Translations under genes and position numbers: made by a program
Shown: positions 27,340-35,608 of the stretch, piece by piece
How positions within the stretch are numbered: the stretch's first letter is position 1
Layout: every line of letters starts with the position of its first letter
Assembly: GCA_023440865.1 (NCBI GenBank)
Contig: JAEXRM010000117.1
Span: 20,889 to 84,888 of the forward strand
Direction: 5' to 3'
From: Bacillota bacterium
GTDB lineage: Bacteria; Bacillota; Clostridia; DSM-8532
Length of the DNA: 64,000 nucleotides
The notes under the pieces: model-generated
What the model saw: only the letters and a program-made list of their open reading frames with translations
Database searches by the model: none
What the model was told of the DNA's origin: nothing

Positions 27340-29568
27340 TCACCCCGCGGTCGTGGGTTCCGCCGACAGGGCTTCCTGCGGGGCATGCGGGGGCATGGGT
27401 TCATTGTAGCGGCCCCGTTCCATCGCGTCAAACCGCTCTTCGGTTCCCACAAGTTCATGCGCGGGCCTTGTCGACGGTCCACACGCATCCTGATGCGGGG
27501 AAAGGCGGCGCACATCGGCAAGCAGCAGGGTGGAGAGCGTTTCGAGCGAGGCCGAGCAGGAGGCGGCCTGTGCCATCGCACCGTCAAGCGCATCGAACCG
27601 CGCATGCAGCTCGCGTGCCTCCTCCGCGATGGAAATCGCCGTTTGGCTGATATGCGCCGCATTCAGGGATACCTCATCCTTGTGGCTGTCCATGGCCGAG
27701 ACGGCGGAGACCACGCTGTCAAGCGCCGCGGAGATGCTGTCCATCTGATCGACGATGCCAAGGAAGATCCTGCGGGATGTCTCGGAGAGCGCATGATGTC
27801 CGGATGCGACTGCCTCGACCCGGGCGACGCGTTCGGCCGTGTCTGTGGCGTATTGTTGTATGCTGCCGATGAGTCCGTCGATTTCCCGGCTTTCCGCTGC
27901 GGATCGATCTGACAGATCACGGATTTCGGCGGCCACCACGGCGAAGCCAAGCCCGTATTCCCCGGCCCGCGCGGCTTCGATGGAGGCGTTCAGCGCCAGC
28001 AGGTTCGTGTTCGAGGCAATGCCGGCCAGGGTGCGGGTGATCTGGCGCATGCGTCCGACTTCCGCGTGCAGGGCGGACATGGCGCCGCGGGCGGCGCCGG
28101 CATAGTCAAGGTTGTGCAGGGATTCGTCCCGCAGGCGGTCCATCTGGGATTCGCCCCGGCGCATGTCGGTTCGGATCTCTCCGATGGCAGCGCCGATGTG
28201 CTCGATTGAGACACGGATGTCGTCGATGCGTTCACGCATGGCCTGCATGCTCCGACTGACATGCAGTGTGTCGGCTGCCTGCGAACCGGCGCCGTCGGAG
28301 AGCTCTGCCAGGCAGGCCAGGCATTGTGCCGTCTCTTCCCTGACCTGGACGACCATGCCGGACAACTGCTCCGATGAAGAAGACAACGTCATTCCCGCGC
28401 CCTGCAGGCGATGCATGAGCGAGGAGAGCCTCGCCGTCATGTTGTGGAAACCGTCCCGGATTGCATCCAGTTCGTTTGCGGCCCTGTCGTGGATGCGATG
28501 GGACAGGTCGCCGTTTCCGGCGGCCGTGAAGGCGTCGCTGAGTTGGCGGATCGGACGGGTGATCGTGCCTGCAAACCGGCTGGAGAAGACAATGGCGGCG
28601 GCGGCAAGCAACACGGACAGGGCCAGCAGGAACATGCGGTATGCGCGGGTTTCCGCCAGGAATGCCCGCATGGGCATGTCGACCGATATGAGCCAGCCGG
28701 TGGATGGCATGGCGCGCACCGCAACCGCATGCGGTCCGTCGTCGTCCTCGAGTTGGGCGGGTGTTCCGGCGAACGTGCCTTCCGGAGGAAGGCGCATGCC
28801 TGAAAGGACTTCCGGACGCCATCGCGCTGGCATCAGGATCGGATCATCCACGCCGCCGAACAGGCACACCCCGGATGCATCCGTCACGAGGATGCGGTCC
28901 CCGCCTTGTTGCATCATCGCCGAAAGGGGAGCGGTGAATGCTTCGAGATCGAACAGGACGGTAAGGCTTCCCTGGTATCCGGTCAGGCTCCAAAGCGGCA
29001 TCGTGACCGGCAGCACCGCCCTCCCCGTGGCAGGCGAGATGCGGGCCGAACCCGGTAGGATCCCCTTGTCGCGCCGCATCAGGGTGATGGTGGCACTGTC
29101 GGGGATGCCGGCATCCCGGTATGCGCTCTCGTGGTGTGAGCCATCGGCCACCATGCCGCCATCCGCCTTTGAGAGCATCACGGTTTCATAGAGACTGCCG
29201 GACTGTCCGACCGCGTTCTTGAGCGTCGTCTCGATGGACTTGAGCCGGCTGGCGTCCATTGCGGTCTTTCCCTGGTTGGCCATCTCCAGCACGACGAACA
29301 GGTCGGACTGGGAGCCCAGCAACCCGAGTTGGTCAGCCGCGCCCTTCATCTGCAGGGTCATCACGTCGCGGGCCCGCTCCGATTGGCTGACCAGTCCGGA
29401 GACTTTCTGCCCAGTCAGTTGCGTGAGTGTGCGGTTCCCCATTGCGACTGCGGATAGTGCCAGGGGGATCAGCGAAGCGATCAGGAAAGAGGACATGAGT
29501 CTGAAGCGGAGCGAGTTGTGTGGCTTGGGACGAACTGTGGCAGCCGTGGGGGCATTGTGTCTGTCCAT
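27340..29568 (-). CDS. Methyl-accepting chemotaxis protein
   Basis: A 742-residue transmembrane chemoreceptor. An N-terminal helix (about 25-45), a large extracytoplasmic sensing region of dCache-like size (about 50-300), a second helix (about 305-330), HAMP and a C-terminal signalling domain with the hairpin core IASNTNLLALNASIEAARAG can be seen. I start at ATG 29568 (MDRHNAPTAAT) because AAAGGA lies just upstream on the minus strand. It is the only motility-related gene in the window. The ligand is unknown. It is 19 bases before rqcH on the same strand. Confidence 0.92.
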   Translation of the reverse strand: MDRHNAPTAATVRPKPHNSLRFRLMSSFLIASLIPLALSAVAMGNRTLTQLTGQKVSGLVSQSERARDVMTLQMKGAADQLGLLGSQSDLFVVLEMANQGKTAMDASRLKSIETTLKNAVGQSGSLYETVMLSKADGGMVADGSHHESAYRDAGIPDSATITLMRRDKGILPGSARISPATGRAVLPVTMPLWSLTGYQGSLTVLFDLEAFTAPLSAMMQQGGDRILVTDASGVCLFGGVDDPILMPARWRPEVLSGMRLPPEGTFAGTPAQLEDDDGPHAVAVRAMPSTGWLISVDMPMRAFLAETRAYRMFLLALSVLLAAAAIVFSSRFAGTITRPIRQLSDAFTAAGNGDLSHRIHDRAANELDAIRDGFHNMTARLSSLMHRLQGAGMTLSSSSEQLSGMVVQVREETAQCLACLAELSDGAGSQAADTLHVSRSMQAMRERIDDIRVSIEHIGAAIGEIRTDMRRGESQMDRLRDESLHNLDYAGAARGAMSALHAEVGRMRQITRTLAGIASNTNLLALNASIEAARAGEYGLGFAVVAAEIRDLSDRSAAESREIDGLIGSIQQYATDTAERVARVEAVASGHHALSETSRRIFLGIVDQMDSISAALDSVVSAVSAMDSHKDEVSLNAAHISQTAISIAEEARELHARFDALDGAMAQAASCSASLETLSTLLLADVRRLSPHQDACGPSTRPAHELVGTEERFDAMERGRYNEPMPPHAPQEALSAEPTTAG

Positions 29569-29784
29569 GCGCTGTCCTTTCCGTGATGCGGATGACCGTG
29601 GTTGCAACCGCCCTTTCCTCCGGTGCGGTACCGGCCGCCTCCCGGTGTCCTGCTGCTTGCCGCCGGTGACCGGAAAGGAGTGGCTTGCCGGGTATGGCAT
29701 GAAGATACCAGATGGACACTGGCGGCATGTTGACGGCAGGTTAAGCCTGTGTTGGATCCGTTGATCCCTCCGTCCGGTGTGTGA

Positions 29785-29838
29785 TTAACATTCAATTAAC
29801 ATCCGCCCAATATGGCCTTCGCATTCGGGGGGTACGAT
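29785..29838 (+). promoter_or_regulatory. PhoP box and promoter of pstSCAB
   Basis: Two perfect TTAACA repeats at 29785-29790 and 29796-29801, spaced 11 bp. Weaker hexamers in the same 11-bp phase occur upstream (TTGACG 29730, TTAAGC 29741, TTGGAT 29752). A -10 box TACGAT follows at 29833-29838, exactly 31 bases after the box, the same gap as before pstB copy 1. No ordinary -35 is present. Confidence 0.8.
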
Positions 29839-29991
29839 GAGTGTGCGGAACGAGCCGCGGTCCGGTCGATGACCGGCACGCGACGGATCCGACGTTTTGG
29901 ACTCCGACATGGGACATCCCGGTCAGGACGATGGAGCACCGCAAGCGTGCGCAGGATGCGCAGACGCAAACGGACAAAAAGGAGAAGACGC

Positions 29992-30978
29992 ATGAAGATC
30001 AGAAGAATCGCCTCAATGCTCGTGATGACCGCCCTGCTTGCGACAACGGCCGCAGCCTGCGGCACAACGCCCGCCGCGAATGGCACCGCTTCCGGCGAGG
30101 CATCGGTCTCCGCATCAACCGGGGCTTCCACCGCCGCAACGGAAAAGCTGTCCGGCGAGATCCGCATTGATGGTTCATCCACCGTGTTCCCCATCACCGA
30201 GGCCGTTGCGGAGGAATTCCTCGCCGTTCATCCCGATGTCAAGGTTCCGGTCGGCGTATCCGGCACCGGCGGCGGCTTCAAGAAATTCATCGCCAAGGAG
30301 ATCGACATCAACGACGCGTCCCGCAAGATCAAGGATGAGGAAGCGGCATCCGCACAGGAAGCCGGCATCGCATACACCGCCATCGAGGTGGCCTACGACG
30401 GCCTGTCGATCGTGGTCAACAAGGAGAACACCTGGGCCACCAGCATGACGCTGGACGAGCTGAAGAAGCTGTGGGCGCCCGACAGCACGATCAGGACCTG
30501 GAAGGAGCTCCGCGCCGAGTGGCCGGATGAGGCCATCAAGCTGTACGCTCCCGGTACCGATTCCGGCACATTCGACTACTTCACCGAAGCGGTCAACGGC
30601 AAGAGTGGTGCCATCCGCGCCGACTTCGTGGCCAGCGAGGATGACAACGTGCTGGTGCAGGGCGTCGCCGGCGACAAGAACGCCATCGCCTTCTTCGGCT
30701 TCGCCTACTACGAGGAGAACATGGACAAGCTGCAGGTCGTGTCCATCGACTCCGGCAAGGGTGCGGTCACCCCGACTTTCGACACCATCAAGGACGGAAC
30801 CTACTCGCCGCTGTCACGTCCCCTGTACCTGTATGTGAACAACGAGGCGCTGACCCGTCCCGAGGTGAAGGCGTTCCTGGCCTTCTATCTGGAGACGGCG
30901 CCCGAACTGGTCAGGGAAGTCGGCTATGTGGCCCTTCCCGCCGAGAAATACGCGGAAGGACTTTCCCTGGTGAAATGA
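29992..30978 (+). CDS. pstS: Phosphate-binding lipoprotein PstS
   Basis: A 328-residue high-affinity phosphate-binding lipoprotein. The signal peptide ends in a lipobox-like TTAAACG (acylated Cys near residue 23), then a Ser/Thr/Ala-rich linker, then the binding domain with IDGSSTVFPITEAVAEEF, VSGTGGGFKKF and YAPGTDSGTFDYF, the family phosphate-ligand loops. ATG 29992 follows AAGGAG. It is the first gene of pstS-pstC-pstA-pstB under a strong PhoP box, so induction by low phosphate is expected. Confidence 0.95.
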   Translation: MKIRRIASMLVMTALLATTAAACGTTPAANGTASGEASVSASTGASTAATEKLSGEIRIDGSSTVFPITEAVAEEFLAVHPDVKVPVGVSGTGGGFKKFIAKEIDINDASRKIKDEEAASAQEAGIAYTAIEVAYDGLSIVVNKENTWATSMTLDELKKLWAPDSTIRTWKELRAEWPDEAIKLYAPGTDSGTFDYFTEAVNGKSGAIRADFVASEDDNVLVQGVAGDKNAIAFFGFAYYEENMDKLQVVSIDSGKGAVTPTFDTIKDGTYSPLSRPLYLYVNNEALTRPEVKAFLAFYLETAPELVREVGYVALPAEKYAEGLSLVK

Positions 30979-30999
30979 TGCGGCCACTCATCCCTGATG

Positions 31000-31029
31000 G
31001 GGCACTCCGGAGTCAACTCCGGGGTGCCC
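31000..31029 (+). other. Stable hairpin between pstS and pstC
   Basis: GGGCACTCCGGAGT (31000-31013) and ACTCCGGGGTGCCC (31016-31029) form a long stem with only a short loop and no T-tract. A hairpin here could protect the pstS message or partly reduce read-through, so that binding protein exceeds permease. Confidence 0.6.
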
Positions 31030-31156
31030 GTACCCGTTTCCACGGCAAATCGCCCGGGAACAGGGACGCCGGCGTGCTGTATGCAAGCTGCCGGCGATGT
31101 GGACGGCAACCTGACATGCGGCCGGCTGACTGCAGCGAAGAAGGATGGCAAGACCG

Positions 31157-32080
31157 ATGGAAGTGAAAAGCCCGCAACAGGCACTCAGACAACCGGACGG
31201 CGCGGCGCGGCTGCGGGAGACCCTCATCCGATGGGTTCTGCTGGCATGCGCCTCCATCTCGATCATCACGACGGTCGCCGTGGTGTTCACCCTGTTTGAA
31301 GAGTCCTTCGCCTTTTTCCGCGAAGTGTCGGTCATCGAGTTCCTGACGGGTACGAAATGGACACCGACACTCGTTCCCAGGCACTTCGGCATCCTGCCGC
31401 TGCTGTCGGGCACATTGATGATCGCGCTGGCATCGAGCCTGATCTCGATTCCTTTCGGCCTTGGCAGTGCCGTATATCTGAGCGAGTACGCGCCGAAAAA
31501 GGTGCGTCGCGTGCTCAAGCCCATCCTGGAGATCCTCGCGGGCATTCCCTCGATTGTGTTCGGCTTCTTCGCGCTGACCTTCATCACCCCGATCCTGCAG
31601 CGCCTGCTCCCGGCCACCCAGATCTTCAACGCCCTGAGTGCCGGCATCGCGGTCGGCATCATGACCATTCCGCTGGTCGCTTCGGTATCGGAGGATGCCA
31701 TGGCTGCCGTTCCCGATTCCATGCGCAACGGAGCTTTCGCCCTCGGCGCGACGCGAATGGAGGTGACCACGGGCATCGTCATTCCCGCGGCGATCTCTGG
31801 CATCGGGGCTTCCTTCATCCTCGCCATCTCGCGCGCCATCGGAGAAACCATGATCGTGGCCATCGCGGCAGGGCAGAGTCCGGTCCTCACGCTCAATCCG
31901 CTGCAGAGCATCCAGACGATGACCGGATTCATGGTCAATCTCAGTCTCGGAGACATCCAGCAGGGGACCATCGAGTACAAGACCGTGTTCGCCGTCGGCA
32001 GCCTGCTGTTTCTGATGACCTTTGCGATGAACCTGCTGGCGCGTTCGATCATCCGGCGCTACAAGCTTTCACAGAAATGA
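31157..32080 (+). CDS. pstC: Phosphate ABC transporter permease PstC
   Basis: A 307-residue permease with about six transmembrane helices and the EAA-like loop (SMRNGAFALGATRMEV) that contacts PstB. IPSIVFGFFAL and ISRAIGETMIVAIAAG are typical of PstC. I prefer ATG 31157 (MEVKSPQQ) over ATG 31145, because AAGGATGG then lies at a workable distance. It works with PstA as the membrane channel. The gap to pstS is 178 bases and holds the hairpin at 31000-31029. Confidence 0.93.
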   Translation: MEVKSPQQALRQPDGAARLRETLIRWVLLACASISIITTVAVVFTLFEESFAFFREVSVIEFLTGTKWTPTLVPRHFGILPLLSGTLMIALASSLISIPFGLGSAVYLSEYAPKKVRRVLKPILEILAGIPSIVFGFFALTFITPILQRLLPATQIFNALSAGIAVGIMTIPLVASVSEDAMAAVPDSMRNGAFALGATRMEVTTGIVIPAAISGIGASFILAISRAIGETMIVAIAAGQSPVLTLNPLQSIQTMTGFMVNLSLGDIQQGTIEYKTVFAVGSLLFLMTFAMNLLARSIIRRYKLSQK

Positions 32081-32127
32081 CACCCGCGTGACGGAACGGG
32101 ACGGAGCGCGCACAAGGAGTGACCAAC

Positions 32128-33087
32128 ATGATCCAGACTGCCTTGAAGATGAACGGGCCGGACAAGCGGACCGGCGATACGACCGGCGGACACGTCTCCC
32201 ATGCAATGGATGCCGGCCGCGGCGCCCCGCAACGGCTGTCACGCAGACGGAAGCTTGCCAACGGTGTGTTCCATGCCATCTTGATCGGCGCAGCCTCTTT
32301 CGCGATCATCATGCTGGTGCTCCTGCTTGCCAAGGTGCTGCGGGATGCGATCGGGTGGCTCGACTGGCAGTTCCTGACCAGCCTTCCGTCGCGCTTTGCG
32401 GAGAAAGCCGGCATCCGGTCGGCCTTTGCGGGCAGTCTGTGGACCATCGGTCTCACCGCTGCGATTTCGCTGCCGATCGGCGTGGCGACCGCGCTGTATC
32501 TCGAGGAGTACGCCGTGCCGGACAGTCGCATCAGCCGGGTGATCGAGCTGAACATCTCGAATCTGGCCGGTGTTCCCTCCATCGTGTACGGCATGCTCGG
32601 CCTGACGGTGTTCGTGCGCGTGCTCGGTTTCGGGCGCAGCGTCCTGTCGGGCGCGCTCACCCTGTCGCTGCTGGTGCTGCCGGTGATCATCGTCACCACG
32701 CAGGAGGCGCTGCGCGGTGTGCCCAAATCCTTGAAAGAGGCGTCTTTCGCCCTTGGCGTATCGAAATGGAAGACCATTACGGGCGTCGTGCTGCCCTATG
32801 CGATGCCGGGCATCCTGACCGGGGCGATCCTGGCGGTGTCTCGGGCCATGGGTGAGGCGGCACCGCTGATCATCGTCGGCGCGGCAGGCTATGTCGCCTT
32901 CCTGCCCAAGAGTCCCATGGATGCCTACACGGTGCTGCCCATCCAGATCTTCAACTGGACCAGTCGGCCGCAGGCGGAATTCCAGCATGTGGCGGCCGCC
33001 GGCATCATCGTGCTGATCGTCCTGCTGCTTTCGGCCAACACCATCGCCATCCTGCTGCGCAACAAATACCAGCAACGGATGGAGTGA
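32128..33087 (+). CDS. pstA: Phosphate ABC transporter permease PstA
   Basis: A 319-residue permease with about six transmembrane helices. VPSIVYGMLGLTVFVR, the loop SLKEASFALGVSKWKTI and SRAMGEAAPLIIVGAAG are typical of PstA. ATG 32128 is preceded by AAGGAG at 8 bases; a GTG slightly upstream overlaps that site. The N-terminus carries about 45 hydrophilic residues before the first helix, longer than most. The gene is followed by a duplicated hairpin repeat and then by pstB copy 2. Confidence 0.93.
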   Translation: MIQTALKMNGPDKRTGDTTGGHVSHAMDAGRGAPQRLSRRRKLANGVFHAILIGAASFAIIMLVLLLAKVLRDAIGWLDWQFLTSLPSRFAEKAGIRSAFAGSLWTIGLTAAISLPIGVATALYLEEYAVPDSRISRVIELNISNLAGVPSIVYGMLGLTVFVRVLGFGRSVLSGALTLSLLVLPVIIVTTQEALRGVPKSLKEASFALGVSKWKTITGVVLPYAMPGILTGAILAVSRAMGEAAPLIIVGAAGYVAFLPKSPMDAYTVLPIQIFNWTSRPQAEFQHVAAAGIIVLIVLLLSANTIAILLRNKYQQRME

Positions 33088-33093
33088 AGATGC

Positions 33094-33227
33094 CGCGAAG
33101 CGGCATCTTCACAGCCCGCGGCAGGAACTTCCCGCAGGGAAGTTTCGGGAGCGGGACAGGTTCGAACGCGAAGCGGCATCTTCACAGCCCGCGGCAGGAA
33201 CTTCCCGCAGGGAAGTTTCGGGAGCGG
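33094..33227 (+). repeat. 61-bp direct repeat with two hairpins, tandem pair
   Basis: Two identical 61-bp copies (33094-33154 and 33167-33227) have a period of 73 bp and lie between pstA and pstB. Each copy can fold internally: GAACTTCCC-GCA-GGGAAGTT forms a perfect stem, and in the first copy AAGATGCCGC-GAA-GCGGCATCTT forms another. The arrangement looks like a REP/BIME-type intergenic element. No further copies were noticed in the window. Confidence 0.9.
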
Positions 33228-33291
33228 CATATCGACGGGAACGCATCCTGCGGCAGCGCGACAAGCCCGCCGCAATCAGGAGAAGTGGAGC

Positions 33292-34053
33292 ATGACGATG
33301 GAACCCAAGTTGCAGGTACGGGATGTGAATTTCTGGTATGGCGATACGCAGGCGCTGCACCATGTGACCTTTGACATACCGCAGAATGCGGTCACCGCAC
33401 TCATCGGACCTTCCGGCTGCGGCAAGACGACCTTTCTCAAGCTGGTCAACCGCATGAACGATTATGTGGCCGGCTCCCGGGCGGAAGGTGAGATCCTGTA
33501 TCACGGACACAACCTCCTGGGACAGGCGTTTGACATCCCCTCCCTGCGCATGCGCATCGGCATGGTGTTCCAGAAGCCGAATCCCTTTCCGAAATCGATC
33601 TACGAGAATGTCATCTACGGACCGAAACGGCATGGGACAAGGGGGAAGACCCAACTCGACGCCATTGTGGAGAAGAGTCTGCGACAGGCATCGCTCTGGG
33701 ATGAGGTCAAGGACAACCTGCACAAGTCCGCGCTTGCGCTTTCTGGCGGGCAGCAGCAGCGGCTGTGCATCGCACGCTGCCTCGCGATGGAGCCCGACGT
33801 GCTGCTGATGGACGAACCGACCTCTGCGCTCGATCCCATCTCGACCCAGGCGATCGAGGAGTTGCTGGTGCAGTTGAAGCAGCACTACACGATCGTCATC
33901 GTGACGCATTCGATGCAGCAGGCCGCCCGCATCTCGGACAAGACAGCCTTTTTTCTACACGGGGAGGTGGTGGAGTTCGGCGATACGCGGCGCATTTTCC
34001 TCAAGGCGGAGAATCCGCTGACCGAGCGGTACATCAGCGGCCGATTCGGCTGA
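33292..34053 (+). CDS. pstB: Phosphate ABC transporter ATPase, copy 2
   Basis: A 253-residue PstB with Walker A GPSGCGKTT, signature SGGQQQRLCIAR and Walker B VLLMDEPTSALD. It is clearly related to copy 1 at 15839 (VFQKPNPFPKSIYEN here, VFQKPNPFPMSIYDN there) and both end in YI(T/S)GRFG. Being in the pstSCA operon, it is the natural motor of that transporter. ATG 33292 has GGAG upstream. The repeat pair at 33094-33227 could affect its expression relative to the permeases. Confidence 0.95.
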   Translation: MTMEPKLQVRDVNFWYGDTQALHHVTFDIPQNAVTALIGPSGCGKTTFLKLVNRMNDYVAGSRAEGEILYHGHNLLGQAFDIPSLRMRIGMVFQKPNPFPKSIYENVIYGPKRHGTRGKTQLDAIVEKSLRQASLWDEVKDNLHKSALALSGGQQQRLCIARCLAMEPDVLLMDEPTSALDPISTQAIEELLVQLKQHYTIVIVTHSMQQAARISDKTAFFLHGEVVEFGDTRRIFLKAENPLTERYISGRFG

Positions 34054-34086
34054 GTGTCCATGCTTTCCGCTCCGTGACGTGTGTGA

Positions 34087-34092
34087 TATAAT
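34087..34092 (+). promoter_or_regulatory. Extended -10 promoter of the CvpA-like gene
   Basis: TGATATAAT is a full extended -10 element (TGn-TATAAT) about 105 bases before the start at 34196. The hexamer at -35 is poor, as is common with an extended -10. Confidence 0.5.
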
Positions 34093-34195
34093 CTGGGTGC
34101 ATGTTCCCGCGACCGGTCCATACCCGGAAGCACATGCGGGAACTCCGTTTCGGATTCGGCGGTCGACAACACACCGCCCGGAAAAGGGGAGCGTC

Positions 34196-35035
34196 ATGTC
34201 ACGCAGCATACGCCGTTCCAAGGCCATCCGCGCCAGCATCCAGCGCACACCCATCGTCCTATTGTTCCTGTGCGTCGCAACCATCATTGCGGCGGACCGC
34301 TTCCTGGAGCTTGGCCTCAACGGCTTCGATTACGGTGCGCTCGTCATCCTGGCGCTGTTCGCCCTCAAGGGCTACCTGCAGGGGCTTGTGAACACGGTGT
34401 TCAGCCTGCTGGGCTACATCGGGGGAGCCATCGGTGCCGTGCTGCTGTCTCCCGCCGCAGCCGGCTGGGCCATGCAAAACACGGGACTGGGCAAGGCGCT
34501 TGGCGAGCGGCTCGGGAAGATGCTGCCGCTGCTTTCCTCTGTTCCGGTTCCGACTCCCGACACAACCGGACAGCTGACCACGGCGGTCGGTTGGATTGGC
34601 AGCACGCCGGCGGCGCAACAGGCCCTGGAGGGACAACCGCTGCTGCTGCAGGTGCTGGGCACGGCAAATCCCGTGATTGGAGCGACAGGCGCCTTTGACG
34701 CACCCGTGACGAATCTCAACGACTGGCTGGTTTGGTCGCTGCTGCGCATCCTGGCCGTCCTCGTCCTGTTCCTCGCCATCAAGCTGCTGCTGGTGCTGGT
34801 CGGCAAGCTCATCACAGCCCTGATGACCATGAGTACCGTGCTGGGGACCGCGAACCGCACCGGCGGCCTCGCGCTGGGGTTGCTGGTCGGGCTGGTCATC
34901 GTCTATGTGCTCGTGGGAGCCGTGATCCCGTTTCTGGGATCCCTGCGCCTTGTATCCATTCCCGATGCCTTCACGGAATCGAAGTGTCTGTTCCTGTTCA
35001 ATCAACTTGTCGCCTTGCGCGGGAAACTGGGGTGA
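34196..35035 (+). CDS. Multi-pass membrane protein, CvpA-like
   Basis: A 279-residue protein with about five hydrophobic segments. The segment GALVILALFALKGYLQGLVN followed by a Gly/Ala-rich helix resembles the start of the CvpA family (colicin V production/YshB-like), and the spacing of later helices fits. A hydrophilic loop of about 90 residues separates the second and third helices. ATG 34196 has AAAGGGGAG upstream. The family function is not well defined; the assignment is moderate. It precedes a 126-residue orphan protein by 5 bases. Confidence 0.5.
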   Translation: MSRSIRRSKAIRASIQRTPIVLLFLCVATIIAADRFLELGLNGFDYGALVILALFALKGYLQGLVNTVFSLLGYIGGAIGAVLLSPAAAGWAMQNTGLGKALGERLGKMLPLLSSVPVPTPDTTGQLTTAVGWIGSTPAAQQALEGQPLLLQVLGTANPVIGATGAFDAPVTNLNDWLVWSLLRILAVLVLFLAIKLLLVLVGKLITALMTMSTVLGTANRTGGLALGLLVGLVIVYVLVGAVIPFLGSLRLVSIPDAFTESKCLFLFNQLVALRGKLG

Positions 35036-35040
35036 AATGC

Positions 35041-35421
35041 ATGGCTGTGCTCTCAGGTCTCACGGTACGCGGATCCGGCCGTTATCCGGGGAAGTTCTAC
35101 GTCGATCTGTCCGGCCGGTATGCCACGGGTGACATCGCCGCCGTGACCGGTCTGGCGAAGGACGCCGTCGAGGAAGTCTACCAGCGGAACGGCGCCTCGC
35201 CGGATGAAAGCACCGGCGTCTGGTTCTTCGATTCGCGCGAACAGGCGCTCCAAGCCATCCATGCGCTTGGCGACCAACTGGCGGGCATGTCCGGCAAGGC
35301 GGTGTTCCTCACATATGAGGAAATCGACTACATCCGCCAGGCCCTCATCAACGAGGGCAGCAACATCATCAATGTACGCAATGAGCTCAAACGGCGAATC
35401 TTTGAGAAAATCAACGGGTAG
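35041..35421 (+). CDS. Small protein of unknown function
   Basis: A 126-residue soluble protein that I do not recognise. It starts at ATG 35041, 5 bases after the CvpA-like gene, with GGGGTG overlapping that gene's end, so co-translation is likely. It has no signal peptide or membrane helix. The C-terminal half (EEIDYIRQALINEGSNIINV, then RNELKRRIF) looks helical, and LAKDAVEEVYQRNG in the first half could form a small helix-turn-helix-like unit, but this is weak. A strong terminator follows. Confidence 0.7.
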   Translation: MAVLSGLTVRGSGRYPGKFYVDLSGRYATGDIAAVTGLAKDAVEEVYQRNGASPDESTGVWFFDSREQALQAIHALGDQLAGMSGKAVFLTYEEIDYIRQALINEGSNIINVRNELKRRIFEKING

Positions 35422-35470
35422 GTGCCGGAACCGGCAATGACCGTGCCAAAGGCGGCGGATCATGCACATG

Positions 35471-35508
35471 GCGGCGGAAGCCCGGTCAAATCGGGTTTCC
35501 GCCGCTTC
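35471..35508 (+). terminator. Intrinsic terminator between convergent genes
   Basis: GCGGCGGAAGCCCG (35471-35484), a 7-base loop, CGGGTTTCCGCCGC (35492-35505). A short T/C run follows. It separates the small protein gene from the minus-strand dehydrogenase and may work on both strands. Confidence 0.7.
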
Positions 35509-35608
35509 CCGCATTTCACGGCCTTCGCATCGAACAGCCTCCGCGACACACGCCCTTCACGGCGGCGCCCTCCGCGTCACACCTGTTCCATGACGCGCCT
35601 CCTGCGCA

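Noticed and set aside
26170..27912. Plus-strand 580-codon open frame opposite rqcH
   Set aside because: rqcH on the other strand is clearly conserved, so this frame is a GC-driven shadow.
33094..33227. Possible CRISPR array
   Set aside because: Only two repeats of 61 bp with a 12-bp spacer, internally palindromic, and no cas genes.
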